The notes beneath the pieces are model-generated. The model did not search any database and was not told the DNA's origin. It saw nothing but the letters and a program-made list of their open reading frames with translations. This document shows positions 10,070 to 19,756 of a stretch of DNA of 64,000 bases, in pieces. Position 1 is the first letter of the stretch, and each line of letters starts with the position of its first letter. Source of the DNA: Flavobacteriaceae bacterium (lineage in GTDB: Bacteria; Bacteroidota; Bacteroidia; Flavobacteriales; Flavobacteriaceae); assembly GCA_018699935.1 (NCBI GenBank), contig JABISF010000075.1, positions 1-64,000 of the forward strand, written 5' to 3'. Made by a program: the position numbers and the translations under genes.

Positions 10070-10650
10070 AAAGCATTGATTTTGTTTTGGGTAAAAATTT
10101 GGATGTCTTTAATAAATTCAAAAAAATGAATTGAAAAATACTCATAATTTTCTTTTAAATCCAAAACAGAAGCACTCAAATTTGAAGGAAACGCCGTGCG
10201 CTTTTCCATTTGCTTTAAAATACGTTCTAAACCAGAGCGTGAACCGTAAAGATTGAACCAGTCGTATTGGGTCAATGCCGAGATAAATCCTTGTAGGGGA
10301 GGGGGGAAGTCAATGCTATTGCGTTTGCAAAAAGCATAAAAATCGTTTGTAAAATCGGGAAGCGGAGTCGGGTGGAATTGATTCCAATTTTTTGCTAAAA
10401 AATGATCGAAATACATGTCAACGATTACTCTGCTGTAATGTCGATATTTGGGAAATAGTTGACTGACGCAAGCTTTAAAGCAAGGGTGTTGGTCGGTAAA
10501 ACGGTCGATTTCGCGATGTAATAAAATTCCTTTTTGAATGGGTATTGGATAGTTAATATAATCTTTTCCTTTAATCCTATCGGCAATTAGATTCCCCAAC
10601 GCCAAGTGAGGGTCATTTCCGGAAAGATAAACATGTGCCAAAAAATTCAT
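10066..10650 (-). CDS. acyl carrier protein phosphodiesterase-like protein (DUF479/AcpH family)
   Basis: A 194-residue protein of the AcpH family; in E. coli AcpH removes the 4'-phosphopantetheine group from acyl carrier protein. The family pattern is visible: MNFLAHVYLSG at the N-terminus, LGNLIADRIKG, the histidine/aspartate-rich LLHREIDRFTDQHP, and DMYFDHFLAKNW. The ATG at 10650 is used because the two extra codons upstream would need a TTG start. It is the first gene ahead of ggt and its stop overlaps the ggt start (ATGA). No clear promoter box was found upstream. Family assignment is firm; activity in this lineage is inferred. Confidence 0.85.
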   Translation of the reverse strand: MNFLAHVYLSGNDPHLALGNLIADRIKGKDYINYPIPIQKGILLHREIDRFTDQHPCFKACVSQLFPKYRHYSRVIVDMYFDHFLAKNWNQFHPTPLPDFTNDFYAFCKRNSIDFPPPLQGFISALTQYDWFNLYGSRSGLERILKQMEKRTAFPSNLSASVLDLKENYEYFSIHFFEFIKDIQIFTQNKINAL

Positions 10651-10772
10651 GCTCAAAGCTAGTTTTTTTCTACTAGTGGAATGGGTAGGTTAAGAATTAA
10701 TCTATTGGAGTCCTATGTATTATATTTTTGTCAGTTTTCATTTGATAAAAGTTGGGTTGGTCAAAAATTAAA

Positions 10773-10780
10773 TAAATTTG
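10773..10780 (+). promoter_or_regulatory. promoter with -7 box TAAATTTG upstream of glmM-like gene
   Basis: TAAATTTG matches TAnnTTTG, and a TTG at 10752-10754 lies 18 bases upstream as a plausible -33 element. The predicted start of transcription (about 10786) lies after an upstream in-frame ATG at 10778. That is why the start at 10799 is chosen for the gene. Confidence 0.6.
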
Positions 10781-10798
10781 CAACTTATTTATACGCCC

Positions 10799-12178
10799 AT
10801 GACACTAATAAAATCTATATCAGGAATTCGAGGAACAATCGGTGGTTCGGCTTCAGACAATCTCACGCCCTTGGACATTGTTCGTTTTACTTCTGCCTAT
10901 GCCCAATGGCTTATGACCCACAACAGCGGAGGTTTAAGCGTTGTAACAGGTCGCGACGCCCGGATTTCGGGGCAGATGGCACATCAATTGGTCAATCAGA
11001 CCTTGATCGGAATGGGAATAGATGTTATTGATTTGGGACTGTCCACCACGCCTACTGTTGCAGTGGCAGTACCTTGGGAAAAAGCTCAGGGAGGGATTAT
11101 TCTGACTGCCAGCCATAATCCTAAACAATGGAACGCCTTAAAACTTTTAAACGAAAAAGGTGAATTTATCAATGCTGAAGCGGGTGCCCAAGTTTTGCAT
11201 TATGCGGAACAAGAAGCTTTTCAGTATGCCGAAGTAGATGCTTTGGGAAAATGGCACCCTCGAACCGATGCCATTCAAAAACACATTACAGCCACATTAG
11301 CAATGGATACCGTGGATGTTGCTGGAATTAAAAAAGAAAAATTTAAAGTCGTTGTTGATGCTGTAAATTCTTCCGGAGGTATTGCGATTCCTCAGTTGTT
11401 AGCGGCATTGAACGTAGAAGTTGTTGAAATTCACTGTACGCCCAATGGGCATTTCCCGCATAATCCAGAACCTTTGAAGGAACACTTGGGTGACCTTTGC
11501 GAAACGGTCGTGAAAGAACAAGCGGATTTTGGAATCGCAGTAGACCCCGATGTGGATCGCTTGGTGTTTGTGGATGAAAAGGGGGAACTTTTTGGTGAGG
11601 AATACACCTTGGTGGCCTGTGCCGATTATATTCTAAGCAAAACTCCAGGAGCAACTGTCTCCAATCTTTCTTCCACACGTGCTTTGGCTGATGTCACCCG
11701 TACGCATGGCGGTTCCTATACGGCCAGTGCTGTTGGCGAAGTGAACGTGGTCACTGAAATGAAAGCGGTTCAAGCAGTTATTGGTGGAGAAGGAAACGGA
11801 GGGGTGATTTATCCTCCTTTACACTATGGAAGAGACGCCTTGGTGGGCGTAGTACTTTTCTTATCGCTACTCGTAGAACGTAAGCTTTCGGTGGCGCAAC
11901 TTCGAGCATCCTATCCCAGCTATTTTATGAGTAAAAATAAAATCACTTTGGCGGAGCATATGGATGTTGATGCCATTTTGGACAGCTTGGCTAAGCAATA
12001 CAAAGAGGAGCGACTTTCTACGATTGATGGAGTTAAAATTGATTTTGAAAACGAATGGGTGCATTTGCGAAAATCCAATACAGAACCGATTATTCGAATT
12101 TATACAGAAGCCCCTTCTCAAAATGCAGCCGACACTTTGGCGCAGCGGTTTGTGGAAGAAATCAAAAGCTTGTTTTAA
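10799..12178 (+). CDS. glmM: phosphoglucosamine mutase / phosphohexomutase
   Basis: Alpha-D-phosphohexomutase, most likely GlmM, which converts glucosamine 6-phosphate to glucosamine 1-phosphate for peptidoglycan and lipopolysaccharide precursors. The 459 residues carry the phosphoserine loop ILTASHNP (Ser105), the magnesium loop VDPDVDRL (Asp249, Asp251, Asp253), the sugar-binding GEGNGG and a C-terminal phosphate loop RKSNTEPIIRIY. The start at 10799 follows the promoter box at 10773-10780. A phosphomannomutase or phosphoglucomutase role is the main alternative, since the families overlap in sequence. Confidence 0.88.
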   Translation: MTLIKSISGIRGTIGGSASDNLTPLDIVRFTSAYAQWLMTHNSGGLSVVTGRDARISGQMAHQLVNQTLIGMGIDVIDLGLSTTPTVAVAVPWEKAQGGIILTASHNPKQWNALKLLNEKGEFINAEAGAQVLHYAEQEAFQYAEVDALGKWHPRTDAIQKHITATLAMDTVDVAGIKKEKFKVVVDAVNSSGGIAIPQLLAALNVEVVEIHCTPNGHFPHNPEPLKEHLGDLCETVVKEQADFGIAVDPDVDRLVFVDEKGELFGEEYTLVACADYILSKTPGATVSNLSSTRALADVTRTHGGSYTASAVGEVNVVTEMKAVQAVIGGEGNGGVIYPPLHYGRDALVGVVLFLSLLVERKLSVAQLRASYPSYFMSKNKITLAEHMDVDAILDSLAKQYKEERLSTIDGVKIDFENEWVHLRKSNTEPIIRIYTEAPSQNAADTLAQRFVEEIKSLF

Positions 12179-12225
12179 CCTCATGTTTTTAATAAATAAT
12201 TATAAAAGTGTGCATGTAGAAACAT

Positions 12226-12233
12226 TATATTTG
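12226..12233 (+). promoter_or_regulatory. -7 box (TATATTTG) upstream of pckA
   Basis: TATATTTG matches TAnnTTTG. It would start a message about 120 bases before the pckA start codon, leaving a fairly long untranslated leader. I could not assign a structure or ligand site in that leader. Confidence 0.45.
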
Positions 12234-12360
12234 TTCAATAATTGTATTTAAGAATACCCCAAAAATGATTTTTTTATAGTCTTATAAAACCTCAAATGTT
12301 AAGGCGTTTTTAGTTCCAAGTCCCAAAATCAGTAACCCCACAACCCACAAATCTTTTCTC

Positions 12361-13947
12361 ATGAAACAAAAATTTAACTTAGATGCCGCTGGAATTTTCC
12401 CCAAAGAGTTACACCGTAATCTTTCACCTTCGCAATTATATTCCAAGGCACTTCGCTTTGATTCCGGGGCTGTTATTTCCGACATGGGCGCTTTGATCCT
12501 GCTTTCTGGAGAAAAAACAGGGAGAAGCCCCAGTGACAAACGTATCGTGGAAGCGGCAGCTTCTCAAGATGATATTTGGTGGGGAGAAATCAATATTCGC
12601 ATGGATGCACATACGTTTCGCATCAACCGGCAACGCGCCATCGATTATTTCAACACCCGTACTCGAATCTATGTGGTGGATGGTTTTGCTGGATGGGATC
12701 CCAATTATCGTATCAAGGTGAGAGTCATTTGTTCACGTCCCTATCATGCCTTGTTTATGCACAATATGATGATACGTCCCACACCCCAAGAACTTAAAAA
12801 CTTTGGCGAACCGGATTATGTCATCTACAATGCCGGAGAATTTACGGCCAATCAATACACCAGCTTTATGAACACCAAAACCAGTATTGATTTGTGTTTT
12901 GAAGAAAAAGAATTTGTTATTTTGGGAACCGAGTATGCCGGTGAGATGAAAAAAGGAATTTTTTCAATCATGAATTATATTATGCCCAAAAAAAACATCA
13001 TGTCCATGCACTGTTCTGCCAACGAAGGAGCAAAAGGTGATGTTTCCCTCTTTTTTGGTTTAAGTGGTACTGGAAAAACGACCCTATCTGCCGACAGCGA
13101 TCGATATTTAATAGGAGATGATGAACATTGTTGGTCGGATCGAGGGATTTTTAATATTGAAGGGGGATGCTATGCCAAAGTAATTAATCTGACCGAAAAA
13201 AGTGAGCCTGAAATTTTTCACGCCATAAAATTCGGTACCGTTTTAGAAAATGTGGTTTATCATCCCAAAACGCACAAAGTGGATTATACAAACACTTCGA
13301 TTACGCAAAATACAAGAGCGTCCTATCCGATTGAATTTATTGAAAAAATAAAACTCCCCTGTGTTGGAGGACATCCTTCCAATATCATCTTCCTCACTTG
13401 TGATGCTTTTGGAGTGTTACCTCCAGTATCCAAGTTGAGTTCCAAACAAGCCATGTATCATTTTATAAGTGGATATACGGCCAAAGTTGCAGGAACTGAA
13501 ATGGGGGTAACCGAACCGCAAGCTACTTTTTCGGCTTGTTTTGGAGCCGCCTTTATGGTGTGGCATCCTTCTAAATACGCCGCTCTTCTAGCCGAAAAAA
13601 TTGAACAACACCAGACCCATGTATGGTTGGTCAACACAGGATGGATTGGAGGTGGAACAGAGGAAGGAAAACGAATTTCTTTGAAACATACCCGTGCCAT
13701 AATTGATGCGATTCACGACGGTAGCCTATTGACCACGGACTTCGATACACTTCCTGTTTTTGATTTAAAAATTCCGAAAAAAGTGAAAGCTGTTCCCGAT
13801 GAGGTGCTCAATCCTTCTGCTTTTTGGAAGGATGAAAAACACTATTGGGAACAAGCCAAAAAATTAGCCCGATTATTTCAAGACAATTTTAAAAAGTTTA
13901 AAGCTGGAGATCAATTGGACATTGCCCAACACGGCCCTAAGTTGTAA
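12361..13947 (+). CDS. pckA: phosphoenolpyruvate carboxykinase (ATP)
   Basis: ATP-dependent PEP carboxykinase, converting oxaloacetate and ATP to phosphoenolpyruvate, CO2 and ADP at the first step of gluconeogenesis. The 528 residues match the usual length. The kinase-1a loop GLSGTGKTTLS lies at 233-243 and is followed by the metal-binding kinase-2 segment IGDDEHCW. The substrate-side segment EKTGRSPSDK at 51-60 and the C-terminal GWIGGGTEEGKRI are also typical. It reads towards the acyltransferase gene with only 12 bases between them. Gluconeogenic capacity fits an organism living on amino acids and peptides. Confidence 0.97.
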   Translation: MKQKFNLDAAGIFPKELHRNLSPSQLYSKALRFDSGAVISDMGALILLSGEKTGRSPSDKRIVEAAASQDDIWWGEINIRMDAHTFRINRQRAIDYFNTRTRIYVVDGFAGWDPNYRIKVRVICSRPYHALFMHNMMIRPTPQELKNFGEPDYVIYNAGEFTANQYTSFMNTKTSIDLCFEEKEFVILGTEYAGEMKKGIFSIMNYIMPKKNIMSMHCSANEGAKGDVSLFFGLSGTGKTTLSADSDRYLIGDDEHCWSDRGIFNIEGGCYAKVINLTEKSEPEIFHAIKFGTVLENVVYHPKTHKVDYTNTSITQNTRASYPIEFIEKIKLPCVGGHPSNIIFLTCDAFGVLPPVSKLSSKQAMYHFISGYTAKVAGTEMGVTEPQATFSACFGAAFMVWHPSKYAALLAEKIEQHQTHVWLVNTGWIGGGTEEGKRISLKHTRAIIDAIHDGSLLTTDFDTLPVFDLKIPKKVKAVPDEVLNPSAFWKDEKHYWEQAKKLARLFQDNFKKFKAGDQLDIAQHGPKL

Positions 13948-13959
13948 AGCGGAAGGGTG

Positions 13960-14835
13960 TCATTTTTTTTTGGCGTGTCTGAATCGATTGTGCGTCCAAA
14001 AATATTGGGAAGGGTCTTCGTAGATTTGTGCTTCCAACCAGTCCGTAAAGGTGTCCGTAATATAATTTGGAGGGCTTGCTTTGGGTTGGTCGGTCATCAG
14101 TTTGAATTCCGCTTGGTAGTACCCTCTTTTGACACGTTTGATTTTTGCGAAAACAATGGGGATGTTCAATTCGCGTGCCAAACGTTCTGCACCCGTATAT
14201 ACAGGAACATGTATGCCAAGAAATGACCTCCAATAGGTGAGTGGTTTGGGTCGGGGGGATTGATCACTGGCAAAACCGAAAACGCCCCGTTCGTTGTCTT
14301 CTTCCATCCGCTTGATTTCAGCAGCAGCAGTCCGCTGTGCAATCATAAAAGCATTGTGACGACTGCGTATTTTTTTAATCAAATTGTCAAAATAGGGATT
14401 CCGGATCGGGGTATAAATGCCATAGCCATTGTGTTTCATATGATAGCCCAAGGACATCATCCACTCCCAACTAGCATAATGCCCACACATAATAAAGGCA
14501 GAGCGGTTTTCCTTTTCAAATTGGGTTAAAGCCTCGATATTGACCACTTGAAATCGTTTCATCATTTCCTTTTTTGACATCCCCATTGATTTTATGATTT
14601 CCAAAAACAAATCACAAAGATGACTGTAAAAGTCACGCTCAATTTTGAGTAATTCCTTTTCGGAAAGGTCAGGAAAAACACGTTTTAAATTGGATCGTAC
14701 CACTTTTTTTCGATACCCAAAAACACGATATAAGAAAAAACAAACCAAATCGGATAGTCCATAGAATATGGGAAAGGGGAGTCTTGATATTACATAGAGG
14801 AGGGGAAAAGCAAGATAATAGATGACTGCGTTCAC
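13960..14835 (-). CDS. lysophospholipid/lipid A acyltransferase (LpxL/HtrB family)
   Basis: Inner-membrane acyltransferase of the LpxL/HtrB group, which adds secondary acyl chains to lipid A precursors. The 291-residue protein has an N-terminal membrane segment (about residues 4-22). It carries the catalytic GHYASWEW, in which His and Glu are the H-x4-E pair of this family, and the downstream FGFASDQSPRP segment. The start is a GTG at 14835. The conserved C-terminal segment EAQIYEDPSQYFWTHNRFR is present. Which acyl position is modified cannot be inferred. Confidence 0.88.
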   Translation of the reverse strand: MNAVIYYLAFPLLYVISRLPFPIFYGLSDLVCFFLYRVFGYRKKVVRSNLKRVFPDLSEKELLKIERDFYSHLCDLFLEIIKSMGMSKKEMMKRFQVVNIEALTQFEKENRSAFIMCGHYASWEWMMSLGYHMKHNGYGIYTPIRNPYFDNLIKKIRSRHNAFMIAQRTAAAEIKRMEEDNERGVFGFASDQSPRPKPLTYWRSFLGIHVPVYTGAERLARELNIPIVFAKIKRVKRGYYQAEFKLMTDQPKASPPNYITDTFTDWLEAQIYEDPSQYFWTHNRFRHAKKK

Positions 14836-14983
14836 GTGGCGGATAATGAAAGCCCAAAATTAATTATATAAATTCTATTATTAGCACACTGCTTGATTTT
14901 AATTCGTTGTTGCATTATAAATGTTAAAGTTTAAAAAAAGTTATAAAAATAACATTTTAACACTTTTATGTTTCAAATACAAC

Positions 14984-14991
14984 TATATTTG
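14984..14991 (+). promoter_or_regulatory. -7 box (TATATTTG) upstream of the TonB receptor and lysine genes
   Basis: TATATTTG fits TAnnTTTG and lies 32 bases before the receptor start codon. No clear -33 TTG at the right distance. It could drive the whole run from 15023 to 21289, because the genes downstream are closely spaced. Confidence 0.5.
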
Positions 14992-15022
14992 GACTCGAAT
15001 TTAACCTAATATTGATTAATTT

Positions 15023-17706
15023 ATGAAAGCTTATGTTCCCATTATTGCATTCACATTATGCACATTTTTTGCCATTGCCCAAGATATAGAGGGTGTGGTA
15101 GTAAGCGATTCAGGAGATCCAATTCCTGGAGTAAACGTAGTAGAAAAGGGGACTCAAAACGGAGTAGTCACAGATTTTGATGGAAAATTTACCATCACAG
15201 CTGCTCCCGAGTCAACTTTAGTTTTTAGCTATGTGGGTTTTGAAACCCAAGAACGTGTTGCAGGTTCCTCTCCATTGCGAATAACACTAAGCAGTGGTCT
15301 CGCATTATCGGAAGTATTTTTAGTCGGCTCTAGAAATGCAAAACGGTCGAGCACAGATACGGCCGTACCTGTGGATGTAATTGATGTTCAGGGCGTTTCA
15401 TTGGTGACCGGAAAAGTAGAAGTCAATGATTTTTACAATACGCAGCCCCTTCTTTTAATGCCACTAAACAATCTGGTTCGGACGGTGCCGATCATATTGT
15501 TCCCGCTTCTTTGAGAGGTTTAGGTCCGGATCAAACCTTGGTATTGATTAATGGAAAAAGAAGACATCAATCTTCCTTGGTCAATATTTTTGGTACACGC
15601 GGTAGAGGAAATTCAGGAACGGATTTAAATGCCATTCCTTCCTCTGCGATCAAAAGAATAGAAGTGCTTCGAGACGGTGCTTCCGCTCAATACGGCTCGG
15701 ATGCTATTGCAGGAGTTATCAATATCGTATTAAAAGACAATACCGACGGTTTTACTGGCGGGCTCACCTATGGTGGCTACAGTACCAATGTGGGTGAAGG
15801 ATGGGCAGAAGAATCCGGAGAAACACTCTATAATGTACAAGGTAAAAACCGATTGGACGGCAAAGACAAAAATTACGATGGAGAAACCGTTAAGGTAGAT
15901 TTAAACTACGGATTAAAACTCAACGACAAAGGCGGTTATGCCAATTTTGCAACTGAATTTCTTTCTCGAAACAATACCCTTCGTCCCGGATTTTCATGGC
16001 GAAAAGGATATGGAAGCGCAGGTATTTCCGGTTTTAACTTTATGATCAATTCATCATTACCCTTGAGTGATGACACAGAATTGTACTTGTTTGGAGGAAA
16101 AAACTACAGAGACACCAATGCCTATGCTTTTTCTAGAAGCAGTTTTGCCGATGGTGATAATCGTTCGGTTCCCTCGCTGTATCCCAATGGCTTCACCCCA
16201 AGAATCACTTCAGTGATTTCGGATAATTCCTTTTCAGCCGGAATCCGACATACCATGAAAAATGGATGGCGTTTTGACTTTAATAACAGTTATGGAAAAA
16301 ATAATTTTCATTATTATATATTGGACACCAACAATGCTTCTCTAAAGGATGCTTCTCCCACCGACTTCGATGCCGGAGGACATTATTTGTCTCAAAATAC
16401 GACATCAATTGATTTTAGTAAATATTTTGAAGAAAGTGCAGCGGGAATCAACTTGGCGTTTGGCTTGGAATATCGAACTGAAAATTTCGGCATTTTTTCC
16501 GGCGAAGCGGCTTCCTATGGGCTCTATGATGAAGACGGCTTGATCATCACCAATCCTTCCTTGCAAACCGTTGCCACCGATGCCAATGGAGATAGCCTTC
16601 CCGGAGGCTCGCAAGGTTTTCCCGGCTATAGTCCCTCCAATGTGGTGGACCGCAATCGATCCAATTTTGGAACCTATTTGGATACTGAAATCAACCTGAG
16701 TTCCAATTTTCTAATTAGCGGTGCATTGCGTTTTGAAAATTATAGTGATTTTGGAAACACCCTCAATTTTAAAGTTGCTAGTCGTTTAAAAGTCAATAAT
16801 GATCTGTCGTTTAGAGGATCCTTATCCACAGGCTTTCGCGCCCCTTCTTTGGCACAATTGTACTATAATTTGGTATTTAACAATATCGTCGCCGGAAAAT
16901 CGGTACCCTCCTTGCTTTCTGCGAACAACAGTACCATAACAAAAGCTTTTGGTATTCAGCAACTTACAGAAGAAAAAGCAGTCAACGGCAGTATAGGTTT
17001 CACCTATACCAAGGGCGCTTTCAAAGCCACTGTAGACGCCTATTCGATTTCGGTAAAAGATCGGATCATATTGACCGATAATTTCTCAGATCAAACGGTT
17101 TTAGGTCCCTTGAATGTTGATGCTGCTCAATTTTTTGCCAATGGAGTGGACACCAAAACTAAGGGAATTGACATCGTTTTGGGCTATGACATTCGCCTTG
17201 GAACGGATCAATTGCTAAAATTGGTGGCGGTAGGAAACTTTAATGATTTAACCATTGATAAGATCAATAATGAAGCATTGAATGAATATACATTTTTCAG
17301 TCCTTTTTCAAGAGCTTATTTGGAAGCGGCTGCCCCCGATCATAAGTTGGGCTTTAATTTAAGCTATGTGGGGTCAAAATTTAATGCAGCCTTATCGCTC
17401 ACCAATTTTAGCGAAGTGCGTCTACAGGACTTTCAATGGGTGGACACCCCACCGACCACTAAAGCAGAGGCCGATGCGTTGTATGCTAATGCCACCGATG
17501 TGTATGCAGCTAAAACAGTAGTTGATTTCTCTTTGGGTTATGAATTATCCGATCAATTGTCATTACAAATAGGCACCAACAACCTCTTGAACACCTATCC
17601 AACGCCCCAATTTGACGGGTGGACAGACCAAGGAGGATTTTCAGATTCTGTACAAATGGGTTCGGACGGTCGCTATGTGTTTAGTCGTTTAAATTTTAAA
17701 TTTTAA
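15023..17706 (+). pseudogene. TonB-dependent outer-membrane receptor, interrupted by a one-base frameshift
   Basis: Outer-membrane receptor for TonB-driven import. The first frame (15023-15514) gives a signal peptide ending FAIAQ and a CarboxypepD_reg-like beta-sandwich (DIEGVVVSDSGDPIPGVNV and on). It then breaks after KVEVNDF. The second frame (15511-17706) continues with the plug motif, including IKRIEVLRDGASAQYGSDAIAGVINI, and the full barrel, ending in FKF. Reading the bases after the break one position earlier gives FLQYAAPSFNATKQSGSDGAD, exactly the missing plug sequence. One T is therefore absent from the run at 15430-15434 (five Ts where six are needed). Everything else looks intact (about 894 residues). 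The gene ends 7 bases before the lysine 6-dehydrogenase-like gene. Substrate unknown. Confidence 0.85.
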
Positions 17707-17713
17707 TAATCAA

Positions 17714-18775
17714 ATGAAGAAAATTGTAGTCTTAGGAATGGGCAAAGTGGGTACTTTGGTTGGCACTTTATTGCATAAAAATTTTGAAGTAACCGGTGTG
17801 GATCAAAAACCCCCACACTATGAGTATAAACTTCCGTTCCCGGTGGAAATATGTGATGTAAGCGACAAATCGGCATTGCAACCGCTTTTGCAAAAATATG
17901 ATGCCGTAGTTTCTGCATTGCCCTATTTTTTAAACAAACGAGTGGCGGATTTGGCACTCGAATTGAATTTGCATTATTTTGACTTAACCGAAGATGTTGA
18001 CACTACCAAACACATCCAAAAACTGAGCAAAAAAGCCACTAAGGTATTTGCCCCTCAATGTGGTTTGGCTCCTGGTTTTATTGGGATTATTGGCAGTGAT
18101 TTGTCCACCTACTTTGATCGCCTTCGCGACATTGAGTTACGTGTGGGAGCTTTGCCACGTTATCCCAACGGGCAAATGGCGTATTCATTTACTTGGTCAC
18201 CGCATGGGGTCATCAATGAATACATCAACGATGCAGAAGCCATTCACAATGGAAAAAAGAAAATGGTTCCTTCTTTGCAAGGCTTTGAGTATATCAATAT
18301 CGAAGGACAAGAATTTGAGGCTTTTACCACCTCCGGGGGCTTGGGCACCATGTGCGATACTTTCGAGGGAAAAGTAGATACTTTAAATTATAAAACCATC
18401 CGTTATCCCGGTCATGGAAAATTGATGCGTTTTTTGATGTACGAACTTATTTTGAAAGAGGATAAAGATCTTTTGGAACGCATTTTAAGCAATGCCAAAC
18501 CTCCGGTGGATGAGGATGTGGTTTATGTATATGCGGTTGTAGAAGGATGGAAAAATGAAACTTTAAGTAGAAAAGAATATTTTAAGGCCTTCTATCCCAA
18601 AGAAATTCAAGGTTTTGTATGGCGCGCCATTTCTTGGACCACTGCAGCTTCTATCGCTGCCGTAGTTGAAATGGTAGCCGCTAACAAATTACCCCAACAA
18701 GGATTTATTAAACAAGAAGAAATTTCTTGCTCAGATTTTTTTAAAACCGACTCAGGAAGCTTATTTTTAACCTAA
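17714..18775 (+). CDS. lysine 6-dehydrogenase / saccharopine dehydrogenase-like oxidoreductase
   Basis: NAD(P)-dependent oxidoreductase of the saccharopine dehydrogenase fold, 353 residues. The dinucleotide loop VLGMGKVGTLVG is at residues 5-16. The middle reads APQCGLAPGFIGI, then VPSLQGFEYI, EAFTTSGGLGTMCDTF and YKTIRYPGHG. This order and spacing are those I remember for lysine 6-dehydrogenase, which oxidises the epsilon-amino group of L-lysine to give 2-aminoadipate 6-semialdehyde (or its cyclic form). Saccharopine dehydrogenase is the alternative, but no lysine-ketoglutarate reductase gene is nearby. The next two genes encode later steps of lysine breakdown, which supports the role. It lies 7 bases after the TonB receptor and 12 before the DUF1338 gene. 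Confidence 0.78.
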   Translation: MKKIVVLGMGKVGTLVGTLLHKNFEVTGVDQKPPHYEYKLPFPVEICDVSDKSALQPLLQKYDAVVSALPYFLNKRVADLALELNLHYFDLTEDVDTTKHIQKLSKKATKVFAPQCGLAPGFIGIIGSDLSTYFDRLRDIELRVGALPRYPNGQMAYSFTWSPHGVINEYINDAEAIHNGKKKMVPSLQGFEYINIEGQEFEAFTTSGGLGTMCDTFEGKVDTLNYKTIRYPGHGKLMRFLMYELILKEDKDLLERILSNAKPPVDEDVVYVYAVVEGWKNETLSRKEYFKAFYPKEIQGFVWRAISWTTAASIAAVVEMVAANKLPQQGFIKQEEISCSDFFKTDSGSLFLT

Positions 18776-18787
18776 TTATTTTTAAAC

Positions 18788-19696
18788 ATGCACTTAAACG
18801 AAACCACCGTTTTAACCTCTATTTTACAGGGGTTGTTCACCACTTATGCCGAGCGTGTTAAGGATGTGAACAAAATCACCAATGCCTTGATTGACCGAAA
18901 AATCGTCGCAGGCCAAGAAGAGATCATCAATGATCATATTGCTTTTCGCACTTTGGGAGTTCCAAATTTAGGGATCGCTTCATTTGAAAAAATTTTTCTT
19001 ACCCATGGCTATCGCAAAATGGGATCGTATCATTTTGATGCTAAAAAATTAGACGCCAATTGGTATGCCCCCCCTACGGAAGATCTTCCAAGAGTTTTTA
19101 TTAGTGAATTATGTGTGCACGAACTTTCTGAAAACGCGCAACATATTATAAAAAAATATACTTCAAAAATTGATGTCGATCCGGTGGATGCACTGGATTT
19201 ACATAATGCGGAAGAAGTTATTGATTATTTACACCGTCCTTTGTGGGAACTCCCCACTTTGGCGGATTACAATGCGTTATTGGAAGAAAGCGAATATGCC
19301 GCTTGGGTAATCTACAACCGATACTATCTCAACCATTACACCATCAGTGTTCATGAACTTAAGAAAGGGTTAAATACTTTGGATACGTTTAATGATTTTT
19401 TATTAGATTTAGGTGTTGCATTAAACAATTCCGGAGGCCTTATTAAGGTGAGTGCTGATGGTCTTTTGCGTCAAAGCAGTTCTGTTGCTGAGCAACATAT
19501 CGCTACTTTTGCCGGAGGTGAAAAACGATCCATCGCTGGAAGTTATGTTGAGTTTGCCGAACGACTGCCCTTGCCTCAATATGCGCATTTGCCAAATCAT
19601 ATCTTGACACGTGCCCAGCGTCGTGAAGGCTTTGAAACTCAGAATGCAGACAAAATTTTTGAAAGCACCTTCACCTCACAACTCAAACAGCATTGA
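18788..19696 (+). CDS. DUF1338 / HglS-like 2-oxoadipate dioxygenase/decarboxylase
   Basis: A 302-residue protein of the DUF1338 family. The characterised Pseudomonas putida member HglS is a metal- and oxygen-dependent enzyme that turns 2-oxoadipate into D-2-hydroxyglutarate and CO2 in lysine catabolism. The expected VOC-type metal ligands can be placed: His50 in NDHIAFRT, His183 in YYLNHYTISVHEL and Glu255 in SYVEFAERL. It is shorter than the Pseudomonas enzyme (over 450 residues by memory), like other short members. The position between a lysine 6-dehydrogenase-like gene and an antiquitin-type aldehyde dehydrogenase fits the same pathway. The family call is firm; the exact reaction is inferred from family and context. 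Confidence 0.82.
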   Translation: MHLNETTVLTSILQGLFTTYAERVKDVNKITNALIDRKIVAGQEEIINDHIAFRTLGVPNLGIASFEKIFLTHGYRKMGSYHFDAKKLDANWYAPPTEDLPRVFISELCVHELSENAQHIIKKYTSKIDVDPVDALDLHNAEEVIDYLHRPLWELPTLADYNALLEESEYAAWVIYNRYYLNHYTISVHELKKGLNTLDTFNDFLLDLGVALNNSGGLIKVSADGLLRQSSSVAEQHIATFAGGEKRSIAGSYVEFAERLPLPQYAHLPNHILTRAQRREGFETQNADKIFESTFTSQLKQH

Positions 19697-19756
19697 TTCC
19701 CTGTTTTTGATTTAATTCCTTACATTGATTTCTAAATCCATTATTAAAAACATTTT

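Noticed and set aside
10681-11031. 116-codon open frame on the plus strand overlapping glmM
   Set aside because: It covers the promoter and the first part of glmM in another frame and shows no domain.
15425-15440. Programmed -1 frameshift in the TonB receptor
   Set aside because: T-TTT-TAC is not a full slippery heptamer (the second codon would not re-pair) and I see no stimulatory stem just downstream. A lost base or an assembly error is more likely.
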